From Oscheius onirici (taxonomy: Eukaryota; Nematoda; Chromadorea; Rhabditida; Rhabditidae), in the NCBI GenBank assembly GCA_932521025.1, contig OW051469.1, positions 10,242,398-10,306,397 on the forward strand: a stretch of 64,000 nucleotides of DNA. Reading direction: 5' to 3'. Position numbers and translations under genes: made by a program. Positions 1 to 10,283 of the stretch are shown piece after piece. The notes below the pieces were generated by a model. That model ran no database searches. It saw nothing but the letters and a program-made list of their open reading frames with translations, and was not told where the DNA came from. Every line of letters begins with the position of its first letter. Position 1 is the stretch's first letter.

Positions 1-141
1 TCCAAATCAGTAGTCTTGTCATTCTGCGCTGATCCTATATTTTTGGCAATTCTCTCATGCAGTTCAAACTTGCTTAATCCACGTTTCTACACAGAATAAA
101 TTTCATTTGAAAGACTTATAAATACAAGAAGAAAGACCCAA

Positions 142-1411
142 TTATTTTGAGCGACAACACTGTCCACCGCAAGCAGAGTAGCCAGAATTGCAAGAACAGC
201 CTGAACTGCCGGAAGAGCAAGGAACCACGATCTGCTGGGCTTGCTGGCACTAAAAAAGGACTCTTTCTGATGGAAGAAGAACATACCGTAGACTGACAAG
301 TCTGTTGACAGAGAGGCAGACAGATCTGGATGGGTTGGGATTGGGAGCAGCTGGACTGGCAAGAGTTCTGGCATGACTGCTGGCATTGGTTCTGAAATTG
401 ATCTGGTTTGGAAGAGTCTGTTTCTCACCTGAACCAAAATAATCGGAGCCGGAGTAGTACAGCCATTGCTACCGCAACTGTTCTGGCAGACGTTATTGCA
501 CGATGAACTGCATTGTTGAAGACAAACTGTCGATGAACATGCATTGGCACAACTGAACATTTAAATGAGAGTCAAAGAAGGTCAAACCTCTGCTGGCAGG
601 CCGGAGCACATTGGTTTGACGAAGTTTGAGCGGGAAGAACGATGACAATTGGAGCTTGTGTCGTTGTCGGATTGCAAGCGTTGTTGCATGAAGAAGCACA
701 GCCTGGAAAAATATATTTTTTAAAGCTTGGAGAACCCTATTCCTCTAAAAAAAACCAAAGAACTCACTCTGAATACAGATGGAACCGCCACAGTTGTTCT
801 GGCACTGATTTTGACACTGGTTGTTACAGGAATTTCCCTGTACGACAATGATCGGGGCAGAGTTTGAGTTGCTGTTACAGGAGTTGCAATTGCTCTGCGT
901 ACAGCTCTGAATACAGGCCGGGGTGATGCAGGCCTGCTGACAGGACTGCTGGCAACTATTGCAGTTGTTACCGCTGGATGGGAGAGTAACGAGAATCTGA
1001 AATTTTAATTGAAAGAAGAAAAGGTCGCAGTCGTTTAAATGGAAATATGTCCTGACAGAATTTTAAAGGACTGTGAATAAAAAAGAGAAGTACTCACTCC
1101 ACATTGGGCTTGACAGCTGGACTGACAGTTATTACTGCACTGATTGGATTGACATGAAGATTGACATTGAGGGAGACAAAGAGAGTAACATTGCTGAAAA
1201 AAGTCTGAAAATCTAAAAAAGACAGTACATTGGAAGTCGAAGAAGATGAACAACAGCTAGAAGATGAGGATGAACAGCATTGTCGTTTCGCTCGAGTCAG
1301 GGATTTTTCCTTGAAAAAAATATGTATCAAATAAGGGCAAGATACCTGTCTTTTGGCAGAGGTAACGACGACGAACAGGAGCAGCGAGCAAATAGCAGCG
1401 CGGCGGAGCAT
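142..1411 (-). CDS. Secreted cysteine/glutamine-rich repeat protein (abu/pqn-like)
   Basis: Eight exons can be joined in one frame on the minus strand by GT..AG introns. The protein opens with a hydrophobic signal peptide (MLRRAAICSLLLFVVVTSA) followed by KRQ, then a serine/cysteine stretch and many short C-x3-C units with Q, N and S between them, such as QCQSSCQSNQC and CQNQCQNNC. Three exons end their repeat block with a similar APIIVV/APIVIV/APIILV element, so the gene looks built by exon duplication. It ends in a Cys-rich tail (GGQCCRSK). This layout resembles the nematode ABU/PQN secreted proteins, many of which build the pharyngeal cuticle; that role is family knowledge, not shown here. 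The first introns are only about 35 nt. An in-frame ATG 15 nt upstream (1426) is an alternative start. Family call is good, exact exon 1-2 borders are less certain. Confidence 0.75.
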
Positions 1412-1448
1412 GTCGACCCCTCTCATCGTCTCTCCTGGACAGCATTCG

Positions 1449-1456
1449 TTTATAAA
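1449..1456 (-). promoter_or_regulatory. TATA box of the cysteine-repeat gene
   Basis: TTTATAAA lies 38-45 nt upstream of the chosen start codon on the minus strand, a normal position for a nematode TATA element with a very short leader. Confidence 0.45.
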
Positions 1457-1756
1457 AGAGTTCGATCCGGAACCGGACCGGAGGCGGAGCAGGAGTTCTG
1501 GGAGCAAAAAGGGTAATAATGAAGAGAGACTCTAAAGAAGACGAGTCGAGGTCTGGTTCAGTTTTTAGCTGGGAAACCGAACACATCTGATCTATTGGTC
1601 TGGAGTCCAGACTGTTTTTCTCTCTGTCCCTTTGTCCCTCTGACTCTCTATCTGTCTATTGAAACCAATTAAACGAACTCATCCTAATTCGAAAAAAAAC
1701 ATGTTTGAACATGAAAATGCCCAAACTGTGACGTTGTGTTTTCCCCGAAAACGTCA

Positions 1757-1763
1757 CTTATCT
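1757..1763 (-). promoter_or_regulatory. Possible GATA-factor site
   Basis: AGATAAG on the minus strand lies about 195 nt upstream of the YARP-type peptide gene. Epidermal nlp peptide genes of C. elegans are controlled by a GATA factor (ELT-3), so the site fits, but a single six- to seven-base match is weak evidence. Confidence 0.25.
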
Positions 1764-1915
1764 CTCTCCAAGAAAAACAAGACGGTTTGACCTTTTGGCT
1801 TGAGACGTCCTTGTCTCGACCACTTTTCATTGACTAGACACTCTTTTGTTTGGCCAACACTGACCAGCATTTTTTAAAACTGGTATGAATTTCAAGGTTA
1901 TGAAAATAACATTGG

Positions 1916-1922
1916 TATAAAA
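1916..1922 (+). promoter_or_regulatory. TATA box of the YARP-type peptide gene
   Basis: TATAAAA lies 35-41 nt upstream of the ATG at 1957 and directly precedes a short AC-rich leader, as in strongly induced small secreted peptide genes. Confidence 0.6.
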
Positions 1923-1956
1923 GAGTGTCCACTCGGATTCAAAGACAACCACCAAA

Positions 1957-2278
1957 ATGGCTAATTACTTTGTTCTCTTGTCTTTCTTCGTCGCTCTCGT
2001 CTGCTGTGCTATGGCTGAGGAACAGCTCCAACAGAACCATCAGGATTCCGTAGAAGCCGCTCATAATGGAGGAGACCAGTAAGTTTTCGTCATTTGAGAG
2101 GCAGAGACAGAACTATTATTAAAGTAACCCATTTTTCAGACTTCGAGTGAAACGCTGGGGCTACGGCTACGGTATGGGCTACGGCGGCTACGGAATGATG
2201 AGACGTCCATGGGGAATGGGCTACGGCATGGGAATGTACGGAATGTACCCCGGCATGATGGGCATGTGGGGACGTTAA
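1957..2278 (+). CDS. YARP-type neuropeptide-like/antimicrobial peptide precursor
   Basis: Two exons (1957-2078 and 2140-2278) encode 86 residues. Residues 1-20 are a signal peptide ending in an alanine-rich cleavage region. An acidic, glutamine-rich spacer (about 21-44) ends in a dibasic KR, and the mature part is rich in Gly, Tyr and Met (WGYGYGMGYGGYGMM, then RRPWGMGYGMGMYGMY) and ends MWGR. This is the layout of the nematode YARP peptides (the nlp-29/nlp-31 group), secreted by the epidermis on infection or wounding. An internal RR could split the mature region in two. A TATA box lies upstream and an AATAAA signal at 2308-2313. The methionine content is higher than in the C. elegans peptides I recall, so a one-to-one orthologue is not claimed. 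Confidence 0.85.
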
Positions 2279-2313
2279 GAAATCCCTTCCTCTAATAAGC
2301 TTACTGTAATAAA

Positions 2314-3146
2314 GATTTGTACTCTCTGGTTGTTTTAATGATATCCAGTAACAGTTTGTGCGACTAGATCTGTACAGCACGAAAGCTTACTGTATATTTC
2401 TTCGTGTCGGGACCAATCGCACCAGTCCTTTAAATTTTAGGGCCCACTTTTGAGTTTTTAGCCTTGTTGATCTGACAACGTCAAAAAAAAAATAAAGAAA
2501 ACTGGGATAAATTCTGAGGAAAAATGCTAAACCTGCCCTAAATTTTAAAGGATTGATCGGCGCAAGAAATCTACAATAATCCGCCAGTTCAGTTCCTTTC
2601 CTTCTGTACAGACAATAAGTGCAAGTTCTGGATGATCTGCACATCTTCGCGCACATTTCCAGTCTACTTCCGCCTCTGGTCACTTTTTGTCTCTTCCCCT
2701 TTAAAATGTTGCCGGTCGCAATGATCCGGCCGAATGTGGAGCCTCGACGAGCCGAGGGAACCGGTCATTCTGGCGTTCGCGCCGAGTTCAGCCGCTGTTT
2801 GAACTTGCTGTGTCCGATACCATGTAAACAAGCGCGCGGCACATTTTGTCGTCCGCCGTGTAAGGGGCGGATAAATGGAGACACTTCGATGAAGAGAGAC
2901 CATAAGAAATTGGAGACATCGACTCGAGATTTCTGGATTTTTGTGTGGAGGTCGAGCTCGAGTCGTGGGAGGTCAAAAACGAACGAGAGAACAACGCAAC
3001 ACATTTTATGACCTCAAAATGAGATAGACAACAAAAAGTTAACAAACCCCTAATTTTCCAATCACTCATCGAGCAACAGTAACCGGGAGATCATTAAAAA
3101 ACTGGGGTAACACGAGTTTTTTTAGCTGGAAGAGGCTCTCTCTTCT
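2314..3146. other. Intergenic, no gene recognised
   Basis: Several overlapping open frames run through this stretch on both strands, but none has a signal peptide, domain or splice pattern that I can support. It lies between the ends of two convergent genes. Confidence 0.5.
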
Positions 3147-5982
3147 TCAGTCTTTGAAATGCCGAACTCGACGCTTTTCATTTTCTTCTTTCAATTGCTG
3201 CATATCTCCCGAATAGCCCGGATACGGATCATCAGGATCAAAGTCACCATACTCGGTCTCGATCGGAAATTCCTCTAGAACTGAAAGTGGTTCTTTCTTT
3301 GACTGGGCAGCCTTCTTCGTCTCCTTTTTTGTCTTCTTTTTAGCAGTGAACCGCTTCAATTCTTCCTTGTCTTCTTCGGAAGGAGGATCCATCAGCTCCC
3401 AGTAGATCTGAAAAAAACTTGTTTGACGGAAAGAATGAGCAAAAGATGCTCTCAAAATATTCATAGGTTACGGTAGTTACACATGAACAAGTTACGGTAG
3501 TCTTCTGATAGCTCAAAAGAACGAGAGAGATCACGGTAGCTTGCGATAATAGAGACTGCGCACCAGCTGCTTTAGAATGTCAGGGTTTTAGAATCTACCG
3601 TAATCACGAGGCAGTCCGAAACGAAAAAGGACTGCTTACTCTTTCTAGATTGCGGTATGCTCGTGGATCCAGCTACAGTAACCAGTAGATACATGCTAGG
3701 GTTTATTCGCGTTGATCTACGGTGGTTCCCGTGTACGCTTCTCCTGGCGGTAGATACGAGTGGAGGGTTACGATCCGAGCTTCTCCAGTGCTAGTTGGAC
3801 CGGGACAGGCTAGGCTGGCGAGAGATGCCAGGGTAGACTACCTTCGTGTACTACCACCCGAGATTGAACTTGCGATCGCTTTCTTCATAGACTGTCATCC
3901 TATCCACGTGACTATCCGGGCCCATACATGCTAGACTTATCCTAAAACTCACGAAACTCGGTTATGGTATCTCACGCCCTATCAAATTGACAGATACTTG
4001 AAAATAGTCCAGTTCCAGAGAAAGCAAAAGTTACCTGTACTTTCGACAGAAGTTGATCAGCCTGTTCCCACTTCCTGTCTAGGAATTCATTCCGTCCATT
4101 TCGCCATGAGTTTCTCTTCCAGACCGGCATCCAACGTTCCACTTCTTTTATTAGCTTCGGAGAATCGGTTCGTATAATCAGTCGGTCAACATTTTCTTGC
4201 TCAACTTGCTTCAAAATGGACAGAAGAATATCGACATTCTGGCTGAATTCAAGGGCTTGATGTGTCGTTTCCTCCGATGCGTTTTTCTAAAAACTCTTTT
4301 ATGAAAATGACAAGAAAAACGGTACCTTGTCCCACAAAAGATTAGTCTTAGCCTTCTGTCTCTTGAAATGTCGAACGCGACGAATTTCTTGAACTTCAGG
4401 GCATTTTCGGTCCAGAATCTCTTCCATATCCGGAACTGACTTGTCTGCTTTCATCATTGGCTGGAGAAGACCTTTCTCACATTCTTCTTCCAACTTTTCC
4501 CAGACTGGGGCCTCCTTGTCCTCTTTAGCATAATGGAACACGACCTTCTGAAAGAAAATTGGATCTGCTTGCCTTTAATAAGTCTTCCTCTTCTTGTTTT
4601 GGTAAATTTGGAACATACCATTTCCTGATTGACCATATGGTAGATTCGCTTGTAGAGGAAGCTGTTTGCCACGTCTTTTCCGTCAATCGTCTTCCAGCTA
4701 AACTTTCTAGTTTTGTACAAAAAATAAACACGTACCCGTTCTTCCAGTGTCTGAGAAAGTAGGGACATGAGGTGACTACAACCAGTCTCTCCAATTTGGC
4801 TCGTTTTGCCTGTTCTAGAGCCTCCAGAATGGCTGACAGCTCCGCTCGGAACAGAGAAATTGGAAACAGATTCAAGCGACTTGGAGGATGAGGGGGAACT
4901 TCTTCTCCGGGCCAGACGGTCGCGTAGCTGGCAGAGAGAAAGCCTAAAAATATGAATTTTCAGCCAAACACTTTGTAAAACCTTTAGAAGTCGAATCAAC
5001 CAGTCCTCCAGTAAAAACAGTAGGCCAATCGGCCGGAGAAGGGAGTTTTTTGACTTCCAGAGCGTCGAGAAAGTCTCCGGGAGAAACTGGACGATTTTCA
5101 GGTTAGGAATTACTTAGAAGCTACATTCTATTGCATCCTGAGGGACAGTTTGCCGCTTTTTGACAACTTCAGCCTCGAGAAGTTTAGCCACTGGATTCGG
5201 CTCACCCTTCGGATGTTCGGAGTAGTCTAACGTGATCTAAAATCATTTTTTTTAATCGAAAAAGCAAGAAAATTAACATTTTCAAAGTTATCCTTGACGA
5301 GATCGTACAATTCCTCTAGAAGATCAGCATTTTCAATTTTGTCCATTATCTCCCAGGAGCGTCCGGGTTTGGGTTTGTACATGTAATTCATCGCTCCCGG
5401 GATGACAAAGTCATGTGCGGCCATCTTTTTCAGCTTTGTCCATCCGCGCAATTTCAAATCAGTCTTGATTTTGATATTTTGGCCGTCTTCTAGCTGAAAA
5501 CGGTTATACTTCGCGGGGAAATGGAAATCGACGATGCAGGTCAGAGATGTAGAAAATTTGGCTAGCAACCGAGGGTTTTCAACCTTTTCTCGGCTGCTCT
5601 ATTAATTTGTCGAACGGACAACTAAAATGCATGATATTTGAGTAGGGCAAATGGTTTTAGGTAATCTTTTCGTTGATTTTTTTTTGAAATTTGAGGAAAA
5701 GATTGTAAAACGAACCATCTTAATGGCTTGAATGACGCCGTACAGCCGTGCCCCGTAATAGTTCATTGGCGGTCGGCCGCGAATCTCTTCCCATCTGTTA
5801 CGAGCATCTCCCTCACCAAACCACATCCCATACTTGGCCACCAGGCGGCCATCTCGATGTTTGAACGTGTAGCCGGTCGTCTGGACGACAATTTCTTTAG
5901 CACTTGATGACGGAGCCGAGGAGCAGCTACGAGAAAGACGGTGAAGGCCGATTTGGCCGAATAGACGCTCCCATTTTAGCAT
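3147..5982 (-). CDS. Three-domain RNase H-like protein, catalytically degenerate
   Basis: Nine exons join in frame to about 570 residues. The N-terminus (MLKWERLFGQIGLHRLSRSC) is Arg/Ser-rich with few acidic residues, like a mitochondrial presequence. Three RNase H folds follow, near residues 30-185, 215-355 and 410-510, each showing the GWK..WKT-type handle seen in the RNase H1 encoded upstream. Compared with that enzyme, domain 1 has TTG for the TDG aspartate and Arg for the catalytic Glu, but keeps TD at the third site. Domain 2 has TGG at the first site, keeps the Glu (RAELSAI), and has TSC instead of TDS. Domain 3 lacks the first strands but keeps TDS. None keeps the C-terminal Asp. So no domain can be a normal nuclease; a structural or nucleic-acid-binding role is inferred. 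The motif RRVRHFK ends both the domain 2 linker and the protein, pointing to module duplication. The 38-nt intron joining domains 1 and 2 is the weakest link; without it the first domain would be a separate gene ending at 5114. Confidence 0.75.
3465..3965. repeat. Intronic block with CGGTAG repeats and a GC-richer segment
   Basis: This intron of the three-domain RNase H-like gene holds several copies of ACGGTAG or its close forms (about 3470-3600, 3720). A GC-richer segment of about 250 nt (3700-3950) then differs in composition from the surrounding AT-rich intron. It looks like inserted repeat DNA, but I see no terminal repeats or coding domain. Confidence 0.35.
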
Positions 5983-6104
5983 TGAATGGCTGGAAATGAT
6001 TAAAAAGAACTACAAAATAGAAAAATAGTGCAAGAGGATATCCTCGGGTGTTGTAGGCCATAATTTAGGGAACAGTAAAGCTCATTTATGCATAAAAACG
6101 TAAG

Positions 6105-7199
6105 TCAAAAGCATCTGATGGACGAGTCCACCGTACGAATAAATTCTCCTTCTGTCATCATTGGGAAAGCTTCCAGTCGAGTTTCCGGCTCTTCTATGTC
6201 CTTTTCTTTTGCCAATCTGGGTGGGAGATAGGCTACTCGAGCCTAAATTTACTGTGAAAGTTTATAAAAATCGAAACGAACCCGTAAAATGCTGTTGTCG
6301 TCGTTCAATCTCCCTTTAATTTTGTCAAAAATCTCTTTTTCAGCTTTTGCGTTAAATATCCCGGTGGCACAATTCACCACAATGTCGTTCGTGCTGTAAG
6401 CTAAGATATAGGCGCTCTTATTTTGATGATGGGCCTAAAAATATTCGATTTTCGGGAAGAGGAAGAACAAACCCAGACGAGGCCGTAGAAAAGAGCTTTT
6501 ACATCGACGTGGTAGGTACTTCTGGAGATCATTTCGATTCCTACATTCAGCTTAGGATCTTCTAGCCATTCGAGTAAGATATCGTGACGCCTTCTAGATG
6601 CATGAGCGGCCTCGTTTTGAATATTGACGAACAGATTCGTGTGACAGACTATTTCGGGAGCTCTGAAAGACACATTGAAGAGAATACGAGCTTTTCGTTA
6701 TCAATATCTGCTAATGTCTTGTTTTAAGCGATTCCTGGCCAAACATTGCGTAAAATGGAAACTAATTCAGGGAAAAAGAGCCGAAGATTGGCCGTAATCA
6801 TGCTTGGCAGACTAATTTTTCAACTTTGACTATTTCACAAACTTCCGTCGTAATTTTCCAACAAATTTGGTGTCAATCGAGGCGAAATGAAGCGCGGAAT
6901 CGTTTCATACCCAACAGAATCATAAACTAGTCACAAGTAGTGAGAATATATCTCACGAGGCATTGAAAAAGGACTTACGAGGCAAATGCTCGCTCGTTCT
7001 CAATTATGCGTAATTGTTCAGCAGTAGGCCGGAAAGTCTTGAGCTTTTCTTGAAGAAGTTGCCATGATTCACTGAAATTCTCGTTACAAATAACAAAGAA
7101 GCTAAAATACCTAGAAGTGGACGGGGCTGTAGAGAAGAAACGGCAATAGTTTCCGGCTAAACATCTTATGCTGAGTTTCGTCATTCTGAACGGTTTCAT
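6105..7199 (-). CDS. Single-domain RNase H-like protein with presequence-like N-terminus
   Basis: Five exons give about 220 residues. The first 30 residues (MKPFRMTKLSIRCLAG, then CRFFSTAP) form an Arg/Ser-rich, acid-free stretch typical of mitochondrial targeting. The rest aligns loosely with the RNase H fold: a stretch ending FYGLVWAHH where RNase H1 has its RAELEA helix, then AYILAYSTNDIVV where RNase H1 has AIVVRTDSKLLV. The catalytic Glu and Asp at these places are not conserved. The gene lies between RNase H1 (179 nt upstream) and the three-domain relative (122 nt downstream), all on one strand. This spacing is typical of nematode operons and points to tandem duplication. The fold assignment rests on weak pattern similarity plus context. 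Confidence 0.6.
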
Positions 7200-7378
7200 G
7201 ACAAAAATAACACAGCAGAGAAATTGTGAGCGAATACCGAACGTCTAGGACAGAAAAACAAGGAGATTAGGACGGATTTAATTGTACAAAATTGTAACAA
7301 GTTGTGAAAAAAGGCGAAAATTACTTGGATTTATAGAGAAATTGTGTATGACCCGTAAGCGAAGAAAGAACCATAAAA

Positions 7379-8220
7379 TCAAGACTTGTATTGTGCAGCT
7401 CCTTGTCTGGCCAGCTGATCGGCTGCCTCATTGCCGGGTATTCCAACATGGGCAGCGACATGTTCAAAATAGACTTGGATTTCGCTCCTCTGCTTGTGAA
7501 TAGCCTGCAGAAGATCCACATTTTTGACGGGTTGGCCATTTTTTGTCTTCCAGCCGTTTTTCTTCCAGCCCTTGATCCAACTGTCGAGCGAGTCCACGAG
7601 AAGTTTCGAGTCGGTACGGACCACGATAGCCGTCATTCCTTTGTCAATCGCCTATTAAATGTCGGTAAGTTTCAAACAAAATATGAGATAAACCTGTTTC
7701 AGAGCAACTTTCACGGCTTCCAGTTCGGCTCGATTGTTTGTCGGAGAGCCACTGACGGGACCATATGCGTTATCGATGTGTTCCTCTCCCCAGAACACTC
7801 CCCAGCCGGCCTGAAACCATTCTTAGGGAAAAACGGCCAGAATCACCTTGGCATGTTTGGCTCCATTACTGCTGCAGGCTCCATCAGTGTAGACGACTGG
7901 CAGACCTTCGCGAATGCCCGTTTTGACCGCTTTCTTTTCCGGAGCACCATTTTCGCCAGAAACTTTACGCTTGCCAAGCTGTTGATGAACCGGAGGTGTA
8001 GATGAAGACGGGCCAACAGTCTTGTATTGATTTGCAGCGATAAATTCCTCAGCTTCGGCTTGTGTTGGGAATTTTTTGAATCTAAAGTAGAAATGCGAAG
8101 ACTTGATGGAAAAACATACCGAGCATCTTGGAATCCGGCTACCTGAGCCTTGCACTGGTTCCAGTCGCTGAAGACGCCGACCTGACGGCCACGGGCCACA
8201 GCGTACACGAATTTGCCCAT
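7379..8220 (-). CDS. rnh-1: Ribonuclease H1
   Basis: Four exons encode about 241 residues. The N-terminal hybrid-binding domain (1-50; YAVARGRQVGVFSDW and the FPTQAEAEEFI segment) precedes a polar linker and a complete RNase H domain (about 95-241). All catalytic residues are present: Asp100 in YTDGAC, Glu141 in NNRAELEA, Asp165 in VRTDSKLL, His219 in HVAAHVG and Asp229 in NEAADQLA. The basic handle (WIKGWKKNGWKTKNG) is also present. It degrades the RNA strand of RNA/DNA hybrids in the nucleus and possibly mitochondria; no clear presequence is seen at this start. The introns are 36-48 nt. Two degenerate relatives follow on the same strand. I use the symbol rnh-1 for the family, not for a specific C. 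elegans paralogue. Confidence 0.95.
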
Positions 8221-8886
8221 AAGTACGACGGAACCGAGGCGACTGGCAAGGAAACCTGCAATCTTGACTGGGTTAATAGTTGCGGGTTGTCAGAAGATCA
8301 TTCGAGAGATTATTGGCGTAAATGACAAAGAGGTAACAGTGTTGTAATGTGCTCATTCCTCATTTGAATTCCCGCGTCTTTACTGTAATGGGTCCCGCCA
8401 GTTTCCCTGGTTCTCCTGTCACTTGACCATAACATTCTTTTCTGGCTCTCTAGCTGCTCATTGTTTATCTTTTGGCTGAATCAAGCTACATAAACTGAAC
8501 CCGTGTTGCCCTTGAATCCCGTGATCAATCACAGGACACAACAAACAGGCAAACAAGGCGTCTTTTGAATATAAAACTATCCTCCATCAGATGTTTTGCA
8601 CATTGTATAAGTTTCTAGAAGGACAAAAAAACCATACGATACTAAAATGAGGTGCAAAAGTTGTGGAATGACTTTCCAGCCTGCACGCTTTAGTCAGATC
8701 GTACTTTACATAAACAAAATACCAATATTCAAGCGGGGAAAACGAGTTGAAAACAAGCTAAAAGGTGTAAGAGACTCTTCATTGGAGTAGTAGGCACATA
8801 CAAGTAAGATTCAGTCGCGGAATTGTTCACAAAAATACCGAAAAGATTTGAGTATTTACATTGTCGAGTACGGAAAGAAGAGAGGG
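8221..8886. other. Intergenic, no gene recognised
   Basis: This AT-rich spacer between RNase H1 and CHMP3 contains no open frame or RNA gene that I can support. Confidence 0.5.
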
Positions 8887-9631
8887 CTATTCTTGGAGTT
8901 CGGCTAGTCTTCTGGTCATCGCGTCGAGATCTTCGGTGACTTCGCCGGTCGGCTCGGCCAGCGGATTGTTGGCAGCAGCAGGAGCTTTGCCCAGCTCTCC
9001 GGCCGTGATCTCCCACAGTATTTTGTCTACTTCGGCCTGAAAAATTGATTGCAACACAAAAAAGGACGCATACCTGAGCCTGTTCTTCGAGTCCAGCCGG
9101 CTCCATGGATTCCATCGTGTCCTCGATCATATCCTCAATAATTCCCATCTTCGTCATCTCCATCGACATTTCACGCATAGATTTCATAATTTCTGGTACC
9201 TTGACGAGGCTCTGCATATTCCTCATGACCTCCGTGGACGATTTTAGAGCGCCAGCCATACGAAGACAGGCCAACTGCTCATTCATCGACATGATGACGC
9301 TGTTTATTTGAGCTTTGCTCGTGTGTATTTTGTTGACGGCCTGAAGTTCTCAGAAATGAAGGAGGGAGTAAATGACTCACTTTTCTTGACTGTAGGAGAG
9401 ACTTGGCCAGGATGAGGCAAACTTCACGATCTCCTTTTTTAGCGGCGTCTTTGATTTCTTTTTCAATCTGAATAAACGATGTTCGAGGAATAACATAGCG
9501 CCTACCTTTTGCTCTTCCCGTTGAATTGAGTGAACTTGCCTGTCGAGGGTTCGAGTCTCTTGCCGCATCTTTCTCTGCAGCTCGCGGACTTGCTCCTTGG
9601 GATCCTTCTTCTTTCCGAATAGTCCCATCAT
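8887..9631 (-). CDS. vps-24: ESCRT-III subunit CHMP3/VPS24
   Basis: Spliced exons give a roughly 200-residue Snf7-family protein. It begins MGLFGKKKDPKEQVRELQRK, continues with the basic helix (TLDRQVHSIQREEQK) and the central helices (NEQLACLRMAGALKSSTEVM, MQSLVKVPEIMKSMREMS), and ends in an acidic region closing with MTRRLAELQE, a MIM1-type motif that binds VPS4. The order and wording match CHMP3 rather than CHMP2 or CHMP4. It polymerises with the other ESCRT-III subunits on endosomes for multivesicular body sorting and membrane scission. Two ATGs are adjacent (9631 and 9628); the second gives MGLFG, the usual family start. A TTTTCCAG acceptor just upstream suggests trans-splicing. Confidence 0.93.
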
Positions 9632-10283
9632 TTAGACTCTGGAAAAGTATAATTTAGCCAAGAAATAGAGGAAAGTAGAAGAAGACGAGTCCGAGATCGG
9701 AGAATCAGCTGCAGTGAGTCACCAACTGATGTCACTGATTCTATAGTGAAAAACGACGGCGTTTGGAAATCGTTGTACTTGGTTCTTTATCTGTGAAGAG
9801 GCAAACAAGGAGTTAGAACTGATTTTACAACAAATTGAGCTGTCTAAACAAATTGAAAATTGAAAAATATTATTAACAAATGGCCCGTTGGCTTGGAAAC
9901 ATGTACGCGATCATTTTCGATTGTTTATTTTTCAACTCTATTGCTACTCTTTATCTTTTTACGATTTGTTTACGTTATTTTCGAGCAAAAAAGATAAGAA
10001 AAACAGACGCGAGAAGAAGAAAAAGAGGGTCGACAACTGGCAAAAGAATAATCTCCTGTTCTCCAGAATGTTTTGCTTGATTTTCAAGGTTTCCTTTTGA
10101 AACCTTGCTTTTTCCCTGTATTTTACTTTTTCTTTCCATTTCCTTCAATTGTCGAAAATTCCTTACGAGAAAAACTACCTTTCGAGCTCTTGAAGGGACA
10201 GGCTTCATTCGGAATATGTTAAAAATCAATTTAGAACGATTACTTTAAAAGAAATAACAAGGAAATTAGAATAAAAAGCCGGA
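9632..10283. other. Intergenic, no gene recognised
   Basis: This divergent spacer between CHMP3 (-) and the coiled-coil gene (+) holds only short AT-rich frames without recognisable features. Confidence 0.5.

Noticed and set aside
2387-3069. Overlapping open frames on both strands between the YARP-type peptide and RNase H-like genes
   Set aside because: They overlap each other in four frames and show no conserved wording or splice structure.
9880-10100. Two short plus-strand frames with a hydrophobic start
   Set aside because: Overlapping frames in AT-rich spacer; the second part is a lysine/arginine run of low complexity.
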